DNA from: CAVQMC01 sp963713505
GTDB taxonomy: Bacteria > Bacteroidota > Ignavibacteria > Ignavibacteriales > Ignavibacteriaceae
Direction: 5' to 3'
Length of the DNA: 64,000 bases
NCBI GenBank assembly: GCA_963713505.1
Contig: CAVQMC010000007.1
Location: 1-64,000 of the forward strand
A program made the translations under genes and the position numbers. Below the pieces are notes generated by a model. The model was not told the origin of the DNA and did no database searches. It worked only from the letters and a program-made list of their open reading frames with translations. How positions within the stretch are numbered: position 1 is the first letter of the stretch; every line of letters begins with the position of its first letter. This document shows positions 1 through 9,193 of the stretch, piece after piece.

Positions 1-1144
1 ACGGATTTTATAAAGGGCAGTTCTCCAAAGCTATTCCAAATTTAAAAAATGGATTAAAGATTGCCTTATATCAGATCTTATTTTTCGATCGGGTATCGGA
101 TTATGCCGTTGTAAACGAAGCTGTTGAGTATGTTAAAAAGCTTCAGGGGCAAAAACCTGCCACCTAACTAATGCAATATTAAGAAATATAATTAGAAGTA
201 AAAACGGAATAAGATAGCCGGAACCGAATGAAGACCTGCCTGGATATTTAAGCGCTCATCATTCTCATCCTTCCTGGATGGTAAAAAGATATTTGACGAG
301 ATTTGGCAAAGAACAAACCGAAAAATTATTAGCAACAAATAATGAGAAACCTTATTTAACTTTAAAACTTAATGCACTTAAAACAAGTCCTGAAGAATTT
401 AAAGAACTGTTGAATTCGGTTAATTTGAAATTTACACCCGGCAGATATTTACCTGAATTTTTTCAGCTACAGAATTTAACTAATATCACTGCCTGGGAAT
501 ATTTTACAAAAGGTTATTTTAATATTCAGGATGAAAGCGCCGGTTTAGCATGCCGATTATTAAATGTTTCTCCTGAAATGAGAGTGTTGGATCTTTGTGC
601 TGCGCCGGGTGGTAAAACAGCTTATATTGCCGGACTTATGCACGACAAAGGTGAAATTGTTGCAATAGACAGATTCGAAAGCCGCATTAAAATTTTCGAA
701 AATAATCTCGACCGATTAGGAATAAATAGTGTAAAACCACTTATAATTAATGCTTTGGAATATAGCGATGGAGAGTTTGACAGAATACTTGCTGATGTTC
801 CATGTTCAGGTACTGGAACTTTATCTAAAAAACCGGATATAAAATGGAAAAAAGATTTATTAGATATTCGCAGAATGACGGAACTTCAATATCAACTTTT
901 AGAAAAAGCAGCTTCTCTAATTAAAGTGGGTGGAGTTGTTGTATATAGTACTTGCTCAATTGAACCTGAAGAAAATTGGGATATCGTTAGTAAGTTTATT
1001 TCCGAACATCCGAATTTTAAAATTGAAAATGCAGCGGAAAGATTTCCGGCTGATTTAATTGACGAACATGGTTGTGTACAAACTTTACCGCATGTTCATC
1101 ATATGGACGGTGCATTTGCTGCAAGAATAGTTAGAGTTGAATAA
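1..1144 (+). CDS. rsmB: 16S rRNA (cytosine-C5) methyltransferase RsmB, 5' end outside window, two breaks
   Basis: Methylates C967 of 16S rRNA using SAM. The window opens inside the NusB-like N-terminal domain (VVNEAVEYVKK in frame 3). The catalytic domain follows, with the SAM loop LDLCAAPGGKT, the catalytic PCSGTG cysteine and the second cysteine in YSTCS. Two lesions separate the halves. One base appears missing near 170, where restoring it gives ANLTNAILRN. An in-frame TAG lies at 215-217 where a Tyr would fit before PEPNEDL. The remaining open frame runs to the TAA at 1142-1144. Because the protein reads normally across both lesions, sequence error is more likely than gene loss. Family assignment is firm; the true 5' end is not visible. 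Confidence 0.93.
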
Positions 1145-1184
1145 AAGTTATAATTTTAAAAATAAATTTTTTTAATTTAGTATT

Positions 1185-2057
1185 ATGTTCGAAAAATTAG
1201 CAAATGAGCTTAAAGAAGCTAGAGAAAATACAGGGTTAACTCTTCAGCAGTTGTCTGCTAAGTCTAGAATTGATTTGAAATATCTTGAAGCACTTGAAAT
1301 TGGAAATTTCAATTTTTTACCGGATTTGTATGTGAAAGCATTTGTAAAAGACTATTGTAAAATGGTAAATCTTGATGTAGACGAAATTCTAAAAAAATAT
1401 GAGGCTGCTAAAATCGGAAAAGATTATGAAGAATTAAAAGAAGAAAAGGGAGAAAATAATCTTAATACACAGAAAAATCAAAATACTGTAAATATTACAG
1501 AAGCAGCAAAACCTCATGAAAAAACTTTTATTGATCCATCTGCTTCAGGTAAACCAACTTCCGGAAGCAGTAATTTTAATAAACAATTTATAACTATAGG
1601 TGGAATTGCCGTTGCCGTTATTGTCGTTTTTACAATTATTTATTTGTTATTTCTTCAGGGCGGATCAAAAATTGTAGTAGAAGAAAAACCGTTGGAAGAA
1701 GTTATAAGTTCAAATAATCAAAGATACGTTCAGCAGCAAAAAGATAGTCTTGAAAATATTTCTAATAATACTTCAACTCCAGACAGTTTAGCCTTAACTA
1801 TAAAAGTTACAGATACATGCTGGGTGCAGATTATTCAGGATGATAAAAAAATTGAAGAATATACTTTATTCCCGAATTCGCAAAAAACATTAAATGCAAA
1901 TAATAATTTTAAATTAACTATTGGAAACAGCGGTTCAGCGGAATTATTACTGAATAATAAAAACCTTGACTATAAAGGAAAACCGAACGCCGTTAGTTAT
2001 GTGTTGGTAAATAAAGATGGTTATAAAAGACTTTATACTCAGCCTGTACTTAATTAG
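1185..2057 (+). CDS. RodZ-like membrane protein (HTH_25 + DUF4115)
   Basis: Probable cell-shape protein of the RodZ type. An N-terminal Cro/C1-like helix-turn-helix (about residues 8-70, GLTLQQLSAKSRIDLKYLEALE) precedes a charged, low-complexity linker. One membrane helix lies at about residues 135-157 (ITIGGIAVAVIVVFTIIYLL). The periplasmic DUF4115-type beta domain at the C-terminus contains CWVQIIQDDKKIEEYTL. In known RodZ the HTH binds MreB in the cytoplasm. The gene starts 41 bases after rsmB and is followed 9 bases later by ligA, so the three probably share a transcript. It ends in TAG, showing TAG is an ordinary stop here. Confidence 0.85.
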   Translation: MFEKLANELKEARENTGLTLQQLSAKSRIDLKYLEALEIGNFNFLPDLYVKAFVKDYCKMVNLDVDEILKKYEAAKIGKDYEELKEEKGENNLNTQKNQNTVNITEAAKPHEKTFIDPSASGKPTSGSSNFNKQFITIGGIAVAVIVVFTIIYLLFLQGGSKIVVEEKPLEEVISSNNQRYVQQQKDSLENISNNTSTPDSLALTIKVTDTCWVQIIQDDKKIEEYTLFPNSQKTLNANNNFKLTIGNSGSAELLLNNKNLDYKGKPNAVSYVLVNKDGYKRLYTQPVLN

Positions 2058-2065
2058 ATAAAATT

Positions 2066-4095
2066 ATGTCTACAAGAATCGAAAAGAAAATAGAAGAATT
2101 ACGGGAAAAAATTAGACAGTATGATTACGAATATTTTATAAAAGCGGAGCCTTCTATCAGTGATCAAGAATATGATATGCTGGTGAAGGAATTAGAAAAA
2201 CTTGAAAATGAAAACCCTGAATTAATTACTCCGGATTCTCCTACACAAAGAGTTGGAAAAGATTTAACCAAAGAATTTAAACCTGTAACTCATAAAGTTC
2301 CGATGTTAAGTCTTGCAAATACTTATAATGAAGAAGAACTTTTTGATTTCGATAGAAGAGTAAGAGAAGGTTTGCCTAAAGATGAAAAAGTTGAATATGT
2401 AGTTGAAATGAAAATTGACGGAGCTTCGGTGAGTCTTAACTATGTCGATGGAATTCTTAAAACTGCTGCAACCAGAGGCGATGGATTTGTCGGCGAAGAA
2501 ATTACAAATAACGCTAAAACAATAAGAAGTATTCCATTAAGGTTAAACAAGAAAAAGTCTGTTTCTTAGAAATTAATTGATTTTGAAGTTCGCGGTGAAA
2601 TTTTTATGAAGATAAAAGACTTCGAAAAATTAAACGAAGAACGTGAAAAAAACGGTGAAAAAACTTTTGCAAATCCGCGTAATTTTACTGCCGGAAGTTT
2701 GAAGATGCAGGATCCGAAGGAAGTTTCTAGAAGAAGATTGAATACATTTCTTTATACTTTGATTTCTGTTGAAGAGGAGTTTACTTCGCAATCCGAAAAT
2801 CTGGAAATTTTAAAGACTCTCGGTTTTTCGGTAAACCCCAGATACAAAATTTGTAAAAACATAAATGATGTTTTAAAAGTCTGTCATCAATTTGAAGAAG
2901 AAAGATATTCTCTTCCTTTTGAAATTGACGGCGCCGTTGTTAAAGTTAATTCAATTAAACAACAGAATATATTAGGTAGTATTGCTAAATCTCCAAGATG
3001 GGCTGTCGCATATAAATTTAAAGCCAAGCAGGCCGTTACAAAAATTAATAAAATAAAATGGCAGGTTGGAAGAATCGGAACGGTTACACCTGTAGCAGAA
3101 TTTGAGCCTGTATTTTTAGCCGGTTCTACAATAAGCCGTGCAACTTTACATAACTTTGATGAAATCCAAAGAAAAGATATAAGAGAAGGAGATGAGGTTG
3201 TTATTGAAAAAGGCGGTGATGTAATTCCTAAAGTCGTTTCAGTTGTAAAGGATAAAAGACCTAAAAATAGTAAACCTGTTAAAGCTCCAGCTAAATGTCC
3301 CGAATGCGGAACAACTTTATTTAAACCCGAAGGTGAAGTAGCTTATTATTGTGAAAACACCGAATGTCCGGCTCAGGTTAAAGGCAGATTGGAACATTTT
3401 TCCTCACGCGGTGCAATGGATATTGAAGGTCTTGGTGAAGCTTTAATTGATCTATTTGTTGAAACTGGGTTTGCTTAAAACATATGCAGATATTTATGAT
3501 CTAAAAGATAAAAAAGATGAATTAATTCAAATTGAACGGCTTGGAGATAAAAGTGTAAATAATCTTTTAAATGCCATTGAAGAAAGCAAAAAACAACCGT
3601 TTTATAAACTGTTATTTGCTTTGGGAATTAGATATGTTGGTTCCGGTGCAGCTAGAAAATTGGCAGATTATTTTAATTCTATTGATGCAATTAATGATGC
3701 TACTGAAGAGGACATTTTGGAAATTTACGAAATTGGTCCCAGTATAAGCGGAAGTGTTGTTAAATTTTTTCTCCGATAGACATAATTTAAATATAATTGA
3801 TAGATTGAAGAAGCACGGACTAAATTTTGAATCAGAGAAAAAAAATTCAAAAGATACTTTTTTTACTTCTAAAACTTTTGTATTAACCGGAAGTTTAAGT
3901 ACTTTTTCAAGAGAAGAAGCAGGCGATAGAATAACTGCTTTAGGCGGTAAAGTAACTTCAAGTGTCAGTAAAAAAACAGATTACGTAATTGCAGGCGAAA
4001 ATCCCGGATCAAAAATAGATAAAGCCAATAATCTCGGTGTAAAAATATTATCCGAAGATGAATTTATGAAATTACTAGATAAAGAATCGAAATAA
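2066..4095 (+). CDS. ligA: NAD-dependent DNA ligase LigA, interrupted by one TAG and two frameshifts
   Basis: Seals nicks in DNA using NAD+; essential in most bacteria. All domains are present across four open segments: Ia/adenylation with the AMP-accepting KIDG motif (VEMKIDGASVSLNY), the OB fold (VGRIGTVTPVAEFEPV), the four-cysteine zinc finger (CPECG...CENTECPAQ), HhH repeats, and a C-terminal BRCT domain (KTFVLTGSLSTFSREEA). Breaks: in-frame TAG at 2567-2569 just before IDFEVRGEIFM; one extra G in the GGG near 3465 (ETG then LLKTYADIYDL); one extra T in the T-run near 3766-3771 (VVKFF then SDRHNLN). Removing these gives about 676 residues, the family's normal length. Two breaks are homopolymer length changes, which suggests error rather than decay. 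Confidence 0.93.
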
Positions 4096-4096
4096 A

Positions 4097-4627
4097 ATGA
4101 TTGAATTGGTAAAAAATAAAATATCATCTTTTATTATTGATCAGAAAATCAAGAATGTAAGCAATAATAATCAATCATTTAATAATATATTTACTAAATC
4201 ATATAATATATTAGTATTAATGCCCGAAGATCAATCTGATTTTAATCATTGCTTTGAAGTTTTAAATTCGGTTGATAACAGTATCCGAAATATTTATGTA
4301 TTAACTTATGACTTTCGCGTAAGTCTTCTTCCTCAAAAATTCAGACAAAAAGCAATTGAACATGGTATAAATGATAAAACAAGATTAAACCTTCCCACAC
4401 ACAAGTTTATAGAAAAACTTAGATATAAAAATATTAATGCTGTTTTAGATTTAAATAGAAAAGAAAATTTATTTTACAGTTATGTTGCAAATCTTGTAAA
4501 CGCATATCTTAAAGTAGGATTTGTGAAAAAGGATGCCGATAAATATTATAACTTTCAGGTGGTAAATAAAGAAGAAAATCAGGAAATTTCTTATAAGAAT
4601 TTCTTAAATTGTCTGCAATTGTTTTAA
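4097..4627 (+). CDS. conserved hypothetical protein, glycosyltransferase-9/DUF6913-like
   Basis: A 176-residue soluble protein with no signal peptide. It starts one base after the ligA stop, so it is probably cotranscribed. The pattern NAVLDLNRKENLFYSYVANLVNAYLKVGF resembles the Rossmann segment of heptosyltransferase-like (GT9/DUF6913) proteins of Bacteroidota, where a 'D-L-N' strand is followed by 'K-V-G'. No catalytic motif is clear, so the family link is tentative and no function is offered. Confidence 0.6.
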   Translation: MIELVKNKISSFIIDQKIKNVSNNNQSFNNIFTKSYNILVLMPEDQSDFNHCFEVLNSVDNSIRNIYVLTYDFRVSLLPQKFRQKAIEHGINDKTRLNLPTHKFIEKLRYKNINAVLDLNRKENLFYSYVANLVNAYLKVGFVKKDADKYYNFQVVNKEENQEISYKNFLNCLQLF

Positions 4628-4636
4628 AGGTTTTTT

Positions 4637-4984
4637 ATGAATTTTGAAATTAAACGAATTGACAGTATTACAATTTTTAAATTAAATGAAAAAAGACTTG
4701 ATACAAATATTTCAGGATTGGTTAAAGGTGAATTTACAATGCTTCTGAAAGTTGAAGGAGCAAAAAAATTAGTTTTGGATTTAAGCGAAGTTGAAACTTG
4801 CGACAGTTCCGGATTAAGTGCAATTTTAGTTGCTAATCGAATTTTAAATACAACCGGTGGAAGTATAAGAATTGCGGCTCCTTCCGAAAAAGTCTATTCT
4901 TTAATAAAAATTACACAACTTGACCGTGTTCTGCCGGTTTGTGCTACGGTTGAAGATGCAATGGAAGAATTGAAGAAAGAATAA
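4637..4984 (+). CDS. STAS-domain protein, anti-sigma factor antagonist type
   Basis: A 115-residue single STAS domain of the SpoIIAA/RsbV kind. The hallmark DLSEVETCDSSGLSAILVA contains the Asp-Ser-Ser-Gly loop whose serine is phosphorylated by a partner-switching kinase in characterised members. No cognate kinase or phosphatase is encoded nearby. The gene lies 9 bases after the previous one (AAAGG about 9 bases upstream of the ATG) and closes the first gene group. Family assignment is firm; the regulated sigma factor or process is unknown. Confidence 0.88.
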   Translation: MNFEIKRIDSITIFKLNEKRLDTNISGLVKGEFTMLLKVEGAKKLVLDLSEVETCDSSGLSAILVANRILNTTGGSIRIAAPSEKVYSLIKITQLDRVLPVCATVEDAMEELKKE

Positions 4985-5061
4985 CCAGCCTGTTCTTATC
5001 TATATATATCTAGATTTTCATTCCTCAAATTATAATCTATTTCGATATCCATAAAAATAGA

Positions 5062-5109
5062 TTGATTTTTTAGTTTTTTTATAATAATTTTGATTCGATA
5101 TTTATCGAA
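5062..5109 (+). promoter_or_regulatory. promoter with adjoining palindromic operator for the ArsR-type gene
   Basis: A Bacteroidota-type -7 element TAATTTTG lies at 5085-5092 with TTGA at 5062-5065, nineteen bases upstream. Two bases later a perfect 7-2-7 palindrome, TTCGATA-TT-TATCGAA (5094-5109), covers the expected transcription start. A further TTCGATA half-site is at 5041-5047. Placement next to an ArsR-family gene start (5127) suggests autorepression; that is inference. Confidence 0.6.
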
Positions 5110-5126
5110 ATAATTATGATTATAAA

Positions 5127-5750
5127 ATGGAATTTAAAAATAGTTTAAAAATTATTAAAGCATTGGGAGATACTTCCCGTTTAATGATAATTAATTCTTT
5201 ATTTGGAAAGCCTCAATATGTTGAAGAAATTTCTAAAAGATTAAACTTAGCTTCGTCAACAGTTTCATTTCATTTAAAGAAATTAGAAGAAGCTGATCTT
5301 GTAAAGAAAGTTAAAGAACAATATTATATTATTTATAATACAAATGAAGAACTGTTTAATCTTTCGCTAAAAGAATTAATTTCATTTGAGAATTTTGAAA
5401 AAATTCATCAGGAAGAAAGAATTAAAAATTATAAACAAAAAGTAATTGATACTTTTTTTGAAAATGGAAAACTGAAAAGCATTCCGGTTCAGCATAAAAA
5501 GAGATGGATTATTTTAGAAAAGTTTATTGAAAAATTTCAAATAAATAAAACTTACCAGGAACATGAAGTAAATGAATTAATTTCGGAATTGTTTGATGAT
5601 TATGTTACTATCAGAAGATATTTGATTGATGAGAATGTATTAACAAGGAAATACAATGAATACAAATTAAATCCGGAATATGAAAATATTAATAAACAAT
5701 ATGATAGTCTAAAGAAAAGTTTTGAAAACAGTATTAATGATAAATTTTAG
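5127..5750 (+). CDS. ArsR-family HTH regulator with C-terminal DUF2087 domain
   Basis: Winged-helix transcription factor. Residues 1-85 match ArsR/SmtB (IIKALGDTSRLMIINSLFGKPQYVEEISKRL, recognition helix SSTVSFHLKKLEEADLV). The C-terminal half (about 135-200) is DUF2087-like, with YVTIRRYLIDENVLTRKYNEY. There is no cysteine metal-binding motif typical of arsenic or cadmium sensors, so the signal is unknown. A promoter and palindrome precede it. A GIY-YIG gene begins 10 bases after its stop, a pairing I believe recurs with DUF2087 regulators. Confidence 0.87.
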   Translation: MEFKNSLKIIKALGDTSRLMIINSLFGKPQYVEEISKRLNLASSTVSFHLKKLEEADLVKKVKEQYYIIYNTNEELFNLSLKELISFENFEKIHQEERIKNYKQKVIDTFFENGKLKSIPVQHKKRWIILEKFIEKFQINKTYQEHEVNELISELFDDYVTIRRYLIDENVLTRKYNEYKLNPEYENINKQYDSLKKSFENSINDKF

Positions 5751-5760
5751 AAAGTAAAAT

Positions 5761-6105
5761 ATGGAAGACAGAAAAGAACTTATAAGAAAATACAAAGAAT
5801 CTCCCAAACCAATGGGGATATTTCAAATTAAAAATTTAAAGAATAATAAAATATATATTGAAAGCAGCAAAAATTTAGATGCGTCAATAAACAAATATAA
5901 ATTCTTGTTAAAATACGGGCTTTGTAAAAACGTAAACCTTCAGAATGATTGGAATAATTTCGGTGAAAATAATTTCATTTTTGAAATAATAGATACTTTA
6001 AAACCAAAAGATGAGCCGGATGTAAATTATTCAAAAGATTTAAAAACTCTTGAAGAATTATGGCTGGAAAAGTTAAATCCTTTTAATGATAATGGTTATA
6101 ATTGA
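5761..6105 (+). CDS. GIY-YIG nuclease-family small protein
   Basis: A 114-residue protein resembling single-domain GIY-YIG family members. The first strand is GIFQIKNLKNNKIYIESSKNL, where GIF and IYI stand at the GIY and YIG positions, so the signature is degenerate. A later segment, NDWNNFGENNFIFEIID, and the closing LEELWLEKLNPF are typical of the group. The canonical catalytic Arg after YIG is not obvious (SSKNLDAS instead of S..L..R), so nuclease activity is doubtful. It follows the DUF2087 regulator closely and is probably in the same operon, perhaps as a repressor partner or target. Confidence 0.7.
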   Translation: MEDRKELIRKYKESPKPMGIFQIKNLKNNKIYIESSKNLDASINKYKFLLKYGLCKNVNLQNDWNNFGENNFIFEIIDTLKPKDEPDVNYSKDLKTLEELWLEKLNPFNDNGYN

Positions 6106-6159
6106 TTATCAGACAAAATAATTACAATTTATAATAGAATAAATTTATTTATTTAAAGA

Positions 6160-8159
6160 ATGAAATTGATAAAGTATTTAATAGTAATTTGTTTTTTACA
6201 CCAATATATACTTAATGCACAAACTCAAGATACACTTAATACAGAAGCTTTAAAATCATATTTTATTCCTGCAAATTCACTTAACGTTGTATTAAATCCC
6301 GGATTTGAAGAACTTAATTCAAAAAATGAACCGCTGAGTTGGCAAGGCGATTATCAAATCTATACTATAGATAATAAAGTGCATTTTGAAGGAGATAATT
6401 CACTAAAGTTTAAAAACAATAATCCGGATATTTACAAGGTTTTTTATCAAAAAATAAAAATTGTTCCCGGAGCTAAATATAAATTCAGCGCTTATGTGAA
6501 AACAAAAGGTATAAAGGGTAAAGATACAGGTGCAACAATATGTTTACAATGGTACAATAAAGATGGGACATGGTTAGGTGGTTCTTTCCCTGCAGGAATA
6601 AAAGGAGATAATAATTGGACATTAATAAAGGATGAAGCGCAAATTTCAGAAGATGCTGCATCAGTATTAATCTTTTGTTATGTAAGAAAAGGAATGACAG
6701 GCGAGGCTTGGTTTGACAATGTAGAAGTAAAGCGATTTTATACTCCAAATATGTTATCCTTTTTTATATTTCCCAAATACAGAGGAATATATAAAAAAGA
6801 CTTTATGAGTCCGCTTATAATAAAATCATCTCTTTTTGATTATACAAATAACATTAATGATTTACAATTAAATTATGTTCTCCAAAATAGACATAGTTCC
6901 AAAATTATAGATATAAAATCATTCAAGTTAAGTAATACTTATAATTTATTTACATATAATTCTACAGGTCTTAGATCCTGATGATTATACAGTTAGTATT
7001 TCGTTATTAAAATCATCAACAAATCAATTATTAGAAAGAAATAATCTAAATTTCAAGGTTGTTGCATCAGATTATCAGCAAAGAGTATATATAGATGACA
7101 GCTTAAGGACAATTGTAAACGGCAAACCCTTTTTCCCAATTGGGATGTACTTTTGGAATATTAATGAAAATGATTTAAGAATATTTTCAGACAGCAAATT
7201 TAATTGTTTAATGCCTTATCCAAATACAACTTTGGATCAAATGGATTTGGCTGCAAAATATAATCTTAAAGTTGTTTACTCAATTAAAGATGATTTTTTT
7301 AATCTTAAAAGTAAACCGAAAGAAATTCAAAATGTAACTCAGGAAGAAGAATATATAAAAAATAAAATTAATGAAATAAAAAATCACAAAGCACTTTTAG
7401 CATGGTATGTGGCGGATGAGTTAAAACCTGAAATGGTTCCGCAAATGAAAGCTCATTATGATTTGCTTTGTCAATTAGATAAAAACCATCCGGCTTGGGC
7501 TGTATTAGCTGATCTTTATAATATTAAATATTTCATAAATACTTTTGATATTATAGGAACAGATCCTTATCCAATTAATTTCGATAGATTATCAAGAGTT
7601 ACAAAATATACTTTAGAAACAGCTAAGCAAGTGAATTATGTTAAACCACTTTGGATGGTAATTCAAGCACATAATTTAGGAGTTTATCCATGGCCGACGC
7701 AAAATCCCGAGCTCCAACTTACCAGGAAATGCGCAACATGGCCTGGCAAAGTATCTGCGAAGGTGCAAAAGGAATTTTCTTTTATTCATTTTTTGATTTA
7801 AAGAAGGATCCGGATCAGCCGTTTGAAGTACAATGGAATAATCTTAAAGAAATTGCTGCGGAAATTGATAAATATTCACAAATAGTTTTGTCGATTGATA
7901 AAGTTCCAAATGTAAATATTAAATTTTTCTCAGAAAACCAAATTGGTTCCATTATTTGGCTAAATCTCAAGATGGAATTCTTTACATTTTTGCGGTTGAT
8001 GATGGTGACGGAAAAGGAAATATTGAATTTGAGATTAATCAAGAAATTAAACAAATAACCGAATTAAATGAGGGAAAACAAATTTACTTTAATTCCAATA
8101 GGTTCAGTGATGATTTTCAGAATTACGATTTTAAAATCTACAAAATTGAATTAAAATAG
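6160..8159 (+). CDS. secreted carbohydrate-binding and glycoside-hydrolase-like protein, three frameshifts
   Basis: An export signal (MKLIKYLIVICFLHQYILNAQ) is followed by a CenC-like carbohydrate-binding domain (NPGFEEL through AWFDNVEVKRF, about residues 45-190). A TIM-barrel region resembling GH2/GH42-type proteins comes next (IVNGKPFFPIGMYFW, AWYVADELKPE, DIIGTDPYP, GIFFYSFFD). Breaks lie near 6975 (one extra base), 7700-7730 (one base missing) and 7958 (one G missing; restoring it gives IIWAKSQDG). Joined, the protein is about 665 residues. The GLU in 'DE' of AWYVADE could be an acid/base residue. Substrate unknown. It stands alone between intergenic gaps. Confidence 0.75.
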
Positions 8160-8230
8160 CAATAAGGGGTTTACATTCTTTTTAGAAATCGGTCAAATCT
8201 TTTGCAAAATAATCTTATTTTTATAATGTG

Positions 8231-8261
8231 ATTTCACTTAATTTTCAAGGGAAAGTGAAAT
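8231..8261. terminator. inverted repeat after the glycoside-hydrolase-like gene
   Basis: ATTTCACTT (8231-8239) and AAGTGAAAT (8253-8261) form a 9-bp perfect inverted repeat with a 13-base loop, without a clear T-run. It may be a weak terminator or a binding site. The rest of 8160-8341 shows nothing else. Confidence 0.3.
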
Positions 8262-8341
8262 TACCATTTTGTATTATATAACAAAATCCTTTTATTAAAT
8301 TTAATATATTTAATAATTCATAATTTCCTATATTATTATTG

Positions 8342-9193
8342 ATGAATTCTAATAAAGCTCTAAAATTCTTAAAAATTGTTGTTTTTGATTTAGATGGTAC
8401 GCTTTTAAATGATGATGGTAAAATTGGTGAAGAAACAATTATTTTAATTGATCAATTACATAAATATGATGTTAAATTTTCATTTGCAACGGGAAGATTG
8501 CATTCTGCAATTACAGATTATGCAGAACAGCTAAAAATTAATACGCCATTAATCTCTTTGGATGGAACATTAATTAAAAATTTTCCTGATGGTGAAACTG
8601 TATTTCAATATTATATAAAACCAAAATATATTAAAAAAGCATTAGATTTATCCGAACAATTATTGATAAATGTAGCTCTATGTCATGGAGATGCAATTTA
8701 TTACACGGAAAATAATGATATTATTCCCCAGCTGATGGAAAAATTCGGTGCAAAATACGACGAGGTTTCATCTTACGATAATTATATAGATAATACTTTG
8801 GAAGTTGTATTCGCAAGTGATAATAAAGATTCTTTGAGTTATGCAAAAAGCAGATTTGAATTTCCGCATAGTTCCGGATTGAATACATCTTTCTTTCAAT
8901 CTCAAAGACATGAAGGTGTTTATTATTTGGAAGTTCGAAAAAAAGGTGCTACAAAAGGCAAAGGTTTAATGAGATTGTTGAAACATTTAAATATTAAATC
9001 TTCACAAGCTGCAGTTGTGGGCGATTGGTATAATGATGTAAGTTTGTTTAAAACACCAGTATTTAAAGTTGCAGTTGCAAATGCTGTTCCGGAACTTAAA
9101 AGAATGTCGAACATTATTACTGATAAAACAAATAACGAAGACGGAGCAGCAGAATTTTTAGAAATGGTTCTTAAAGCAAAAAGAGAATCCTAA
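8342..9193 (+). CDS. HAD-superfamily (Cof-type, class IIB) phosphatase
   Basis: Soluble HAD hydrolase of 283 residues. Motif I is VVFDLDGTLLNDDG (nucleophile Asp). SFATGR is motif II, KGATKG holds the motif III lysine, and VVGDWYNDVSLF is motif IV. The insertion between motifs II and III is the class IIB cap. Cof-like enzymes dephosphorylate sugar phosphates and similar metabolites; the substrate cannot be read from sequence. An in-frame TTG one codon upstream is possible but ATG at 8342 is preferred. The stop overlaps the ATG of pgpH by one base, so the two genes are translationally coupled. Confidence 0.9.
   Translation: MNSNKALKFLKIVVFDLDGTLLNDDGKIGEETIILIDQLHKYDVKFSFATGRLHSAITDYAEQLKINTPLISLDGTLIKNFPDGETVFQYYIKPKYIKKALDLSEQLLINVALCHGDAIYYTENNDIIPQLMEKFGAKYDEVSSYDNYIDNTLEVVFASDNKDSLSYAKSRFEFPHSSGLNTSFFQSQRHEGVYYLEVRKKGATKGKGLMRLLKHLNIKSSQAAVVGDWYNDVSLFKTPVFKVAVANAVPELKRMSNIITDKTNNEDGAAEFLEMVLKAKRES

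Noticed and set aside
215..2569. TAG recoded as an amino acid
   Set aside because: TAG also ends rodZ-like (2057) and xer (12290) genes at natural lengths, and other breaks in the same genes are indels, so errors explain both better.
5761..6105. Homing endonuclease or mobile intron protein
   Set aside because: It is a short standalone gene right after its regulator, with no intron or intein context and a degenerate active site.
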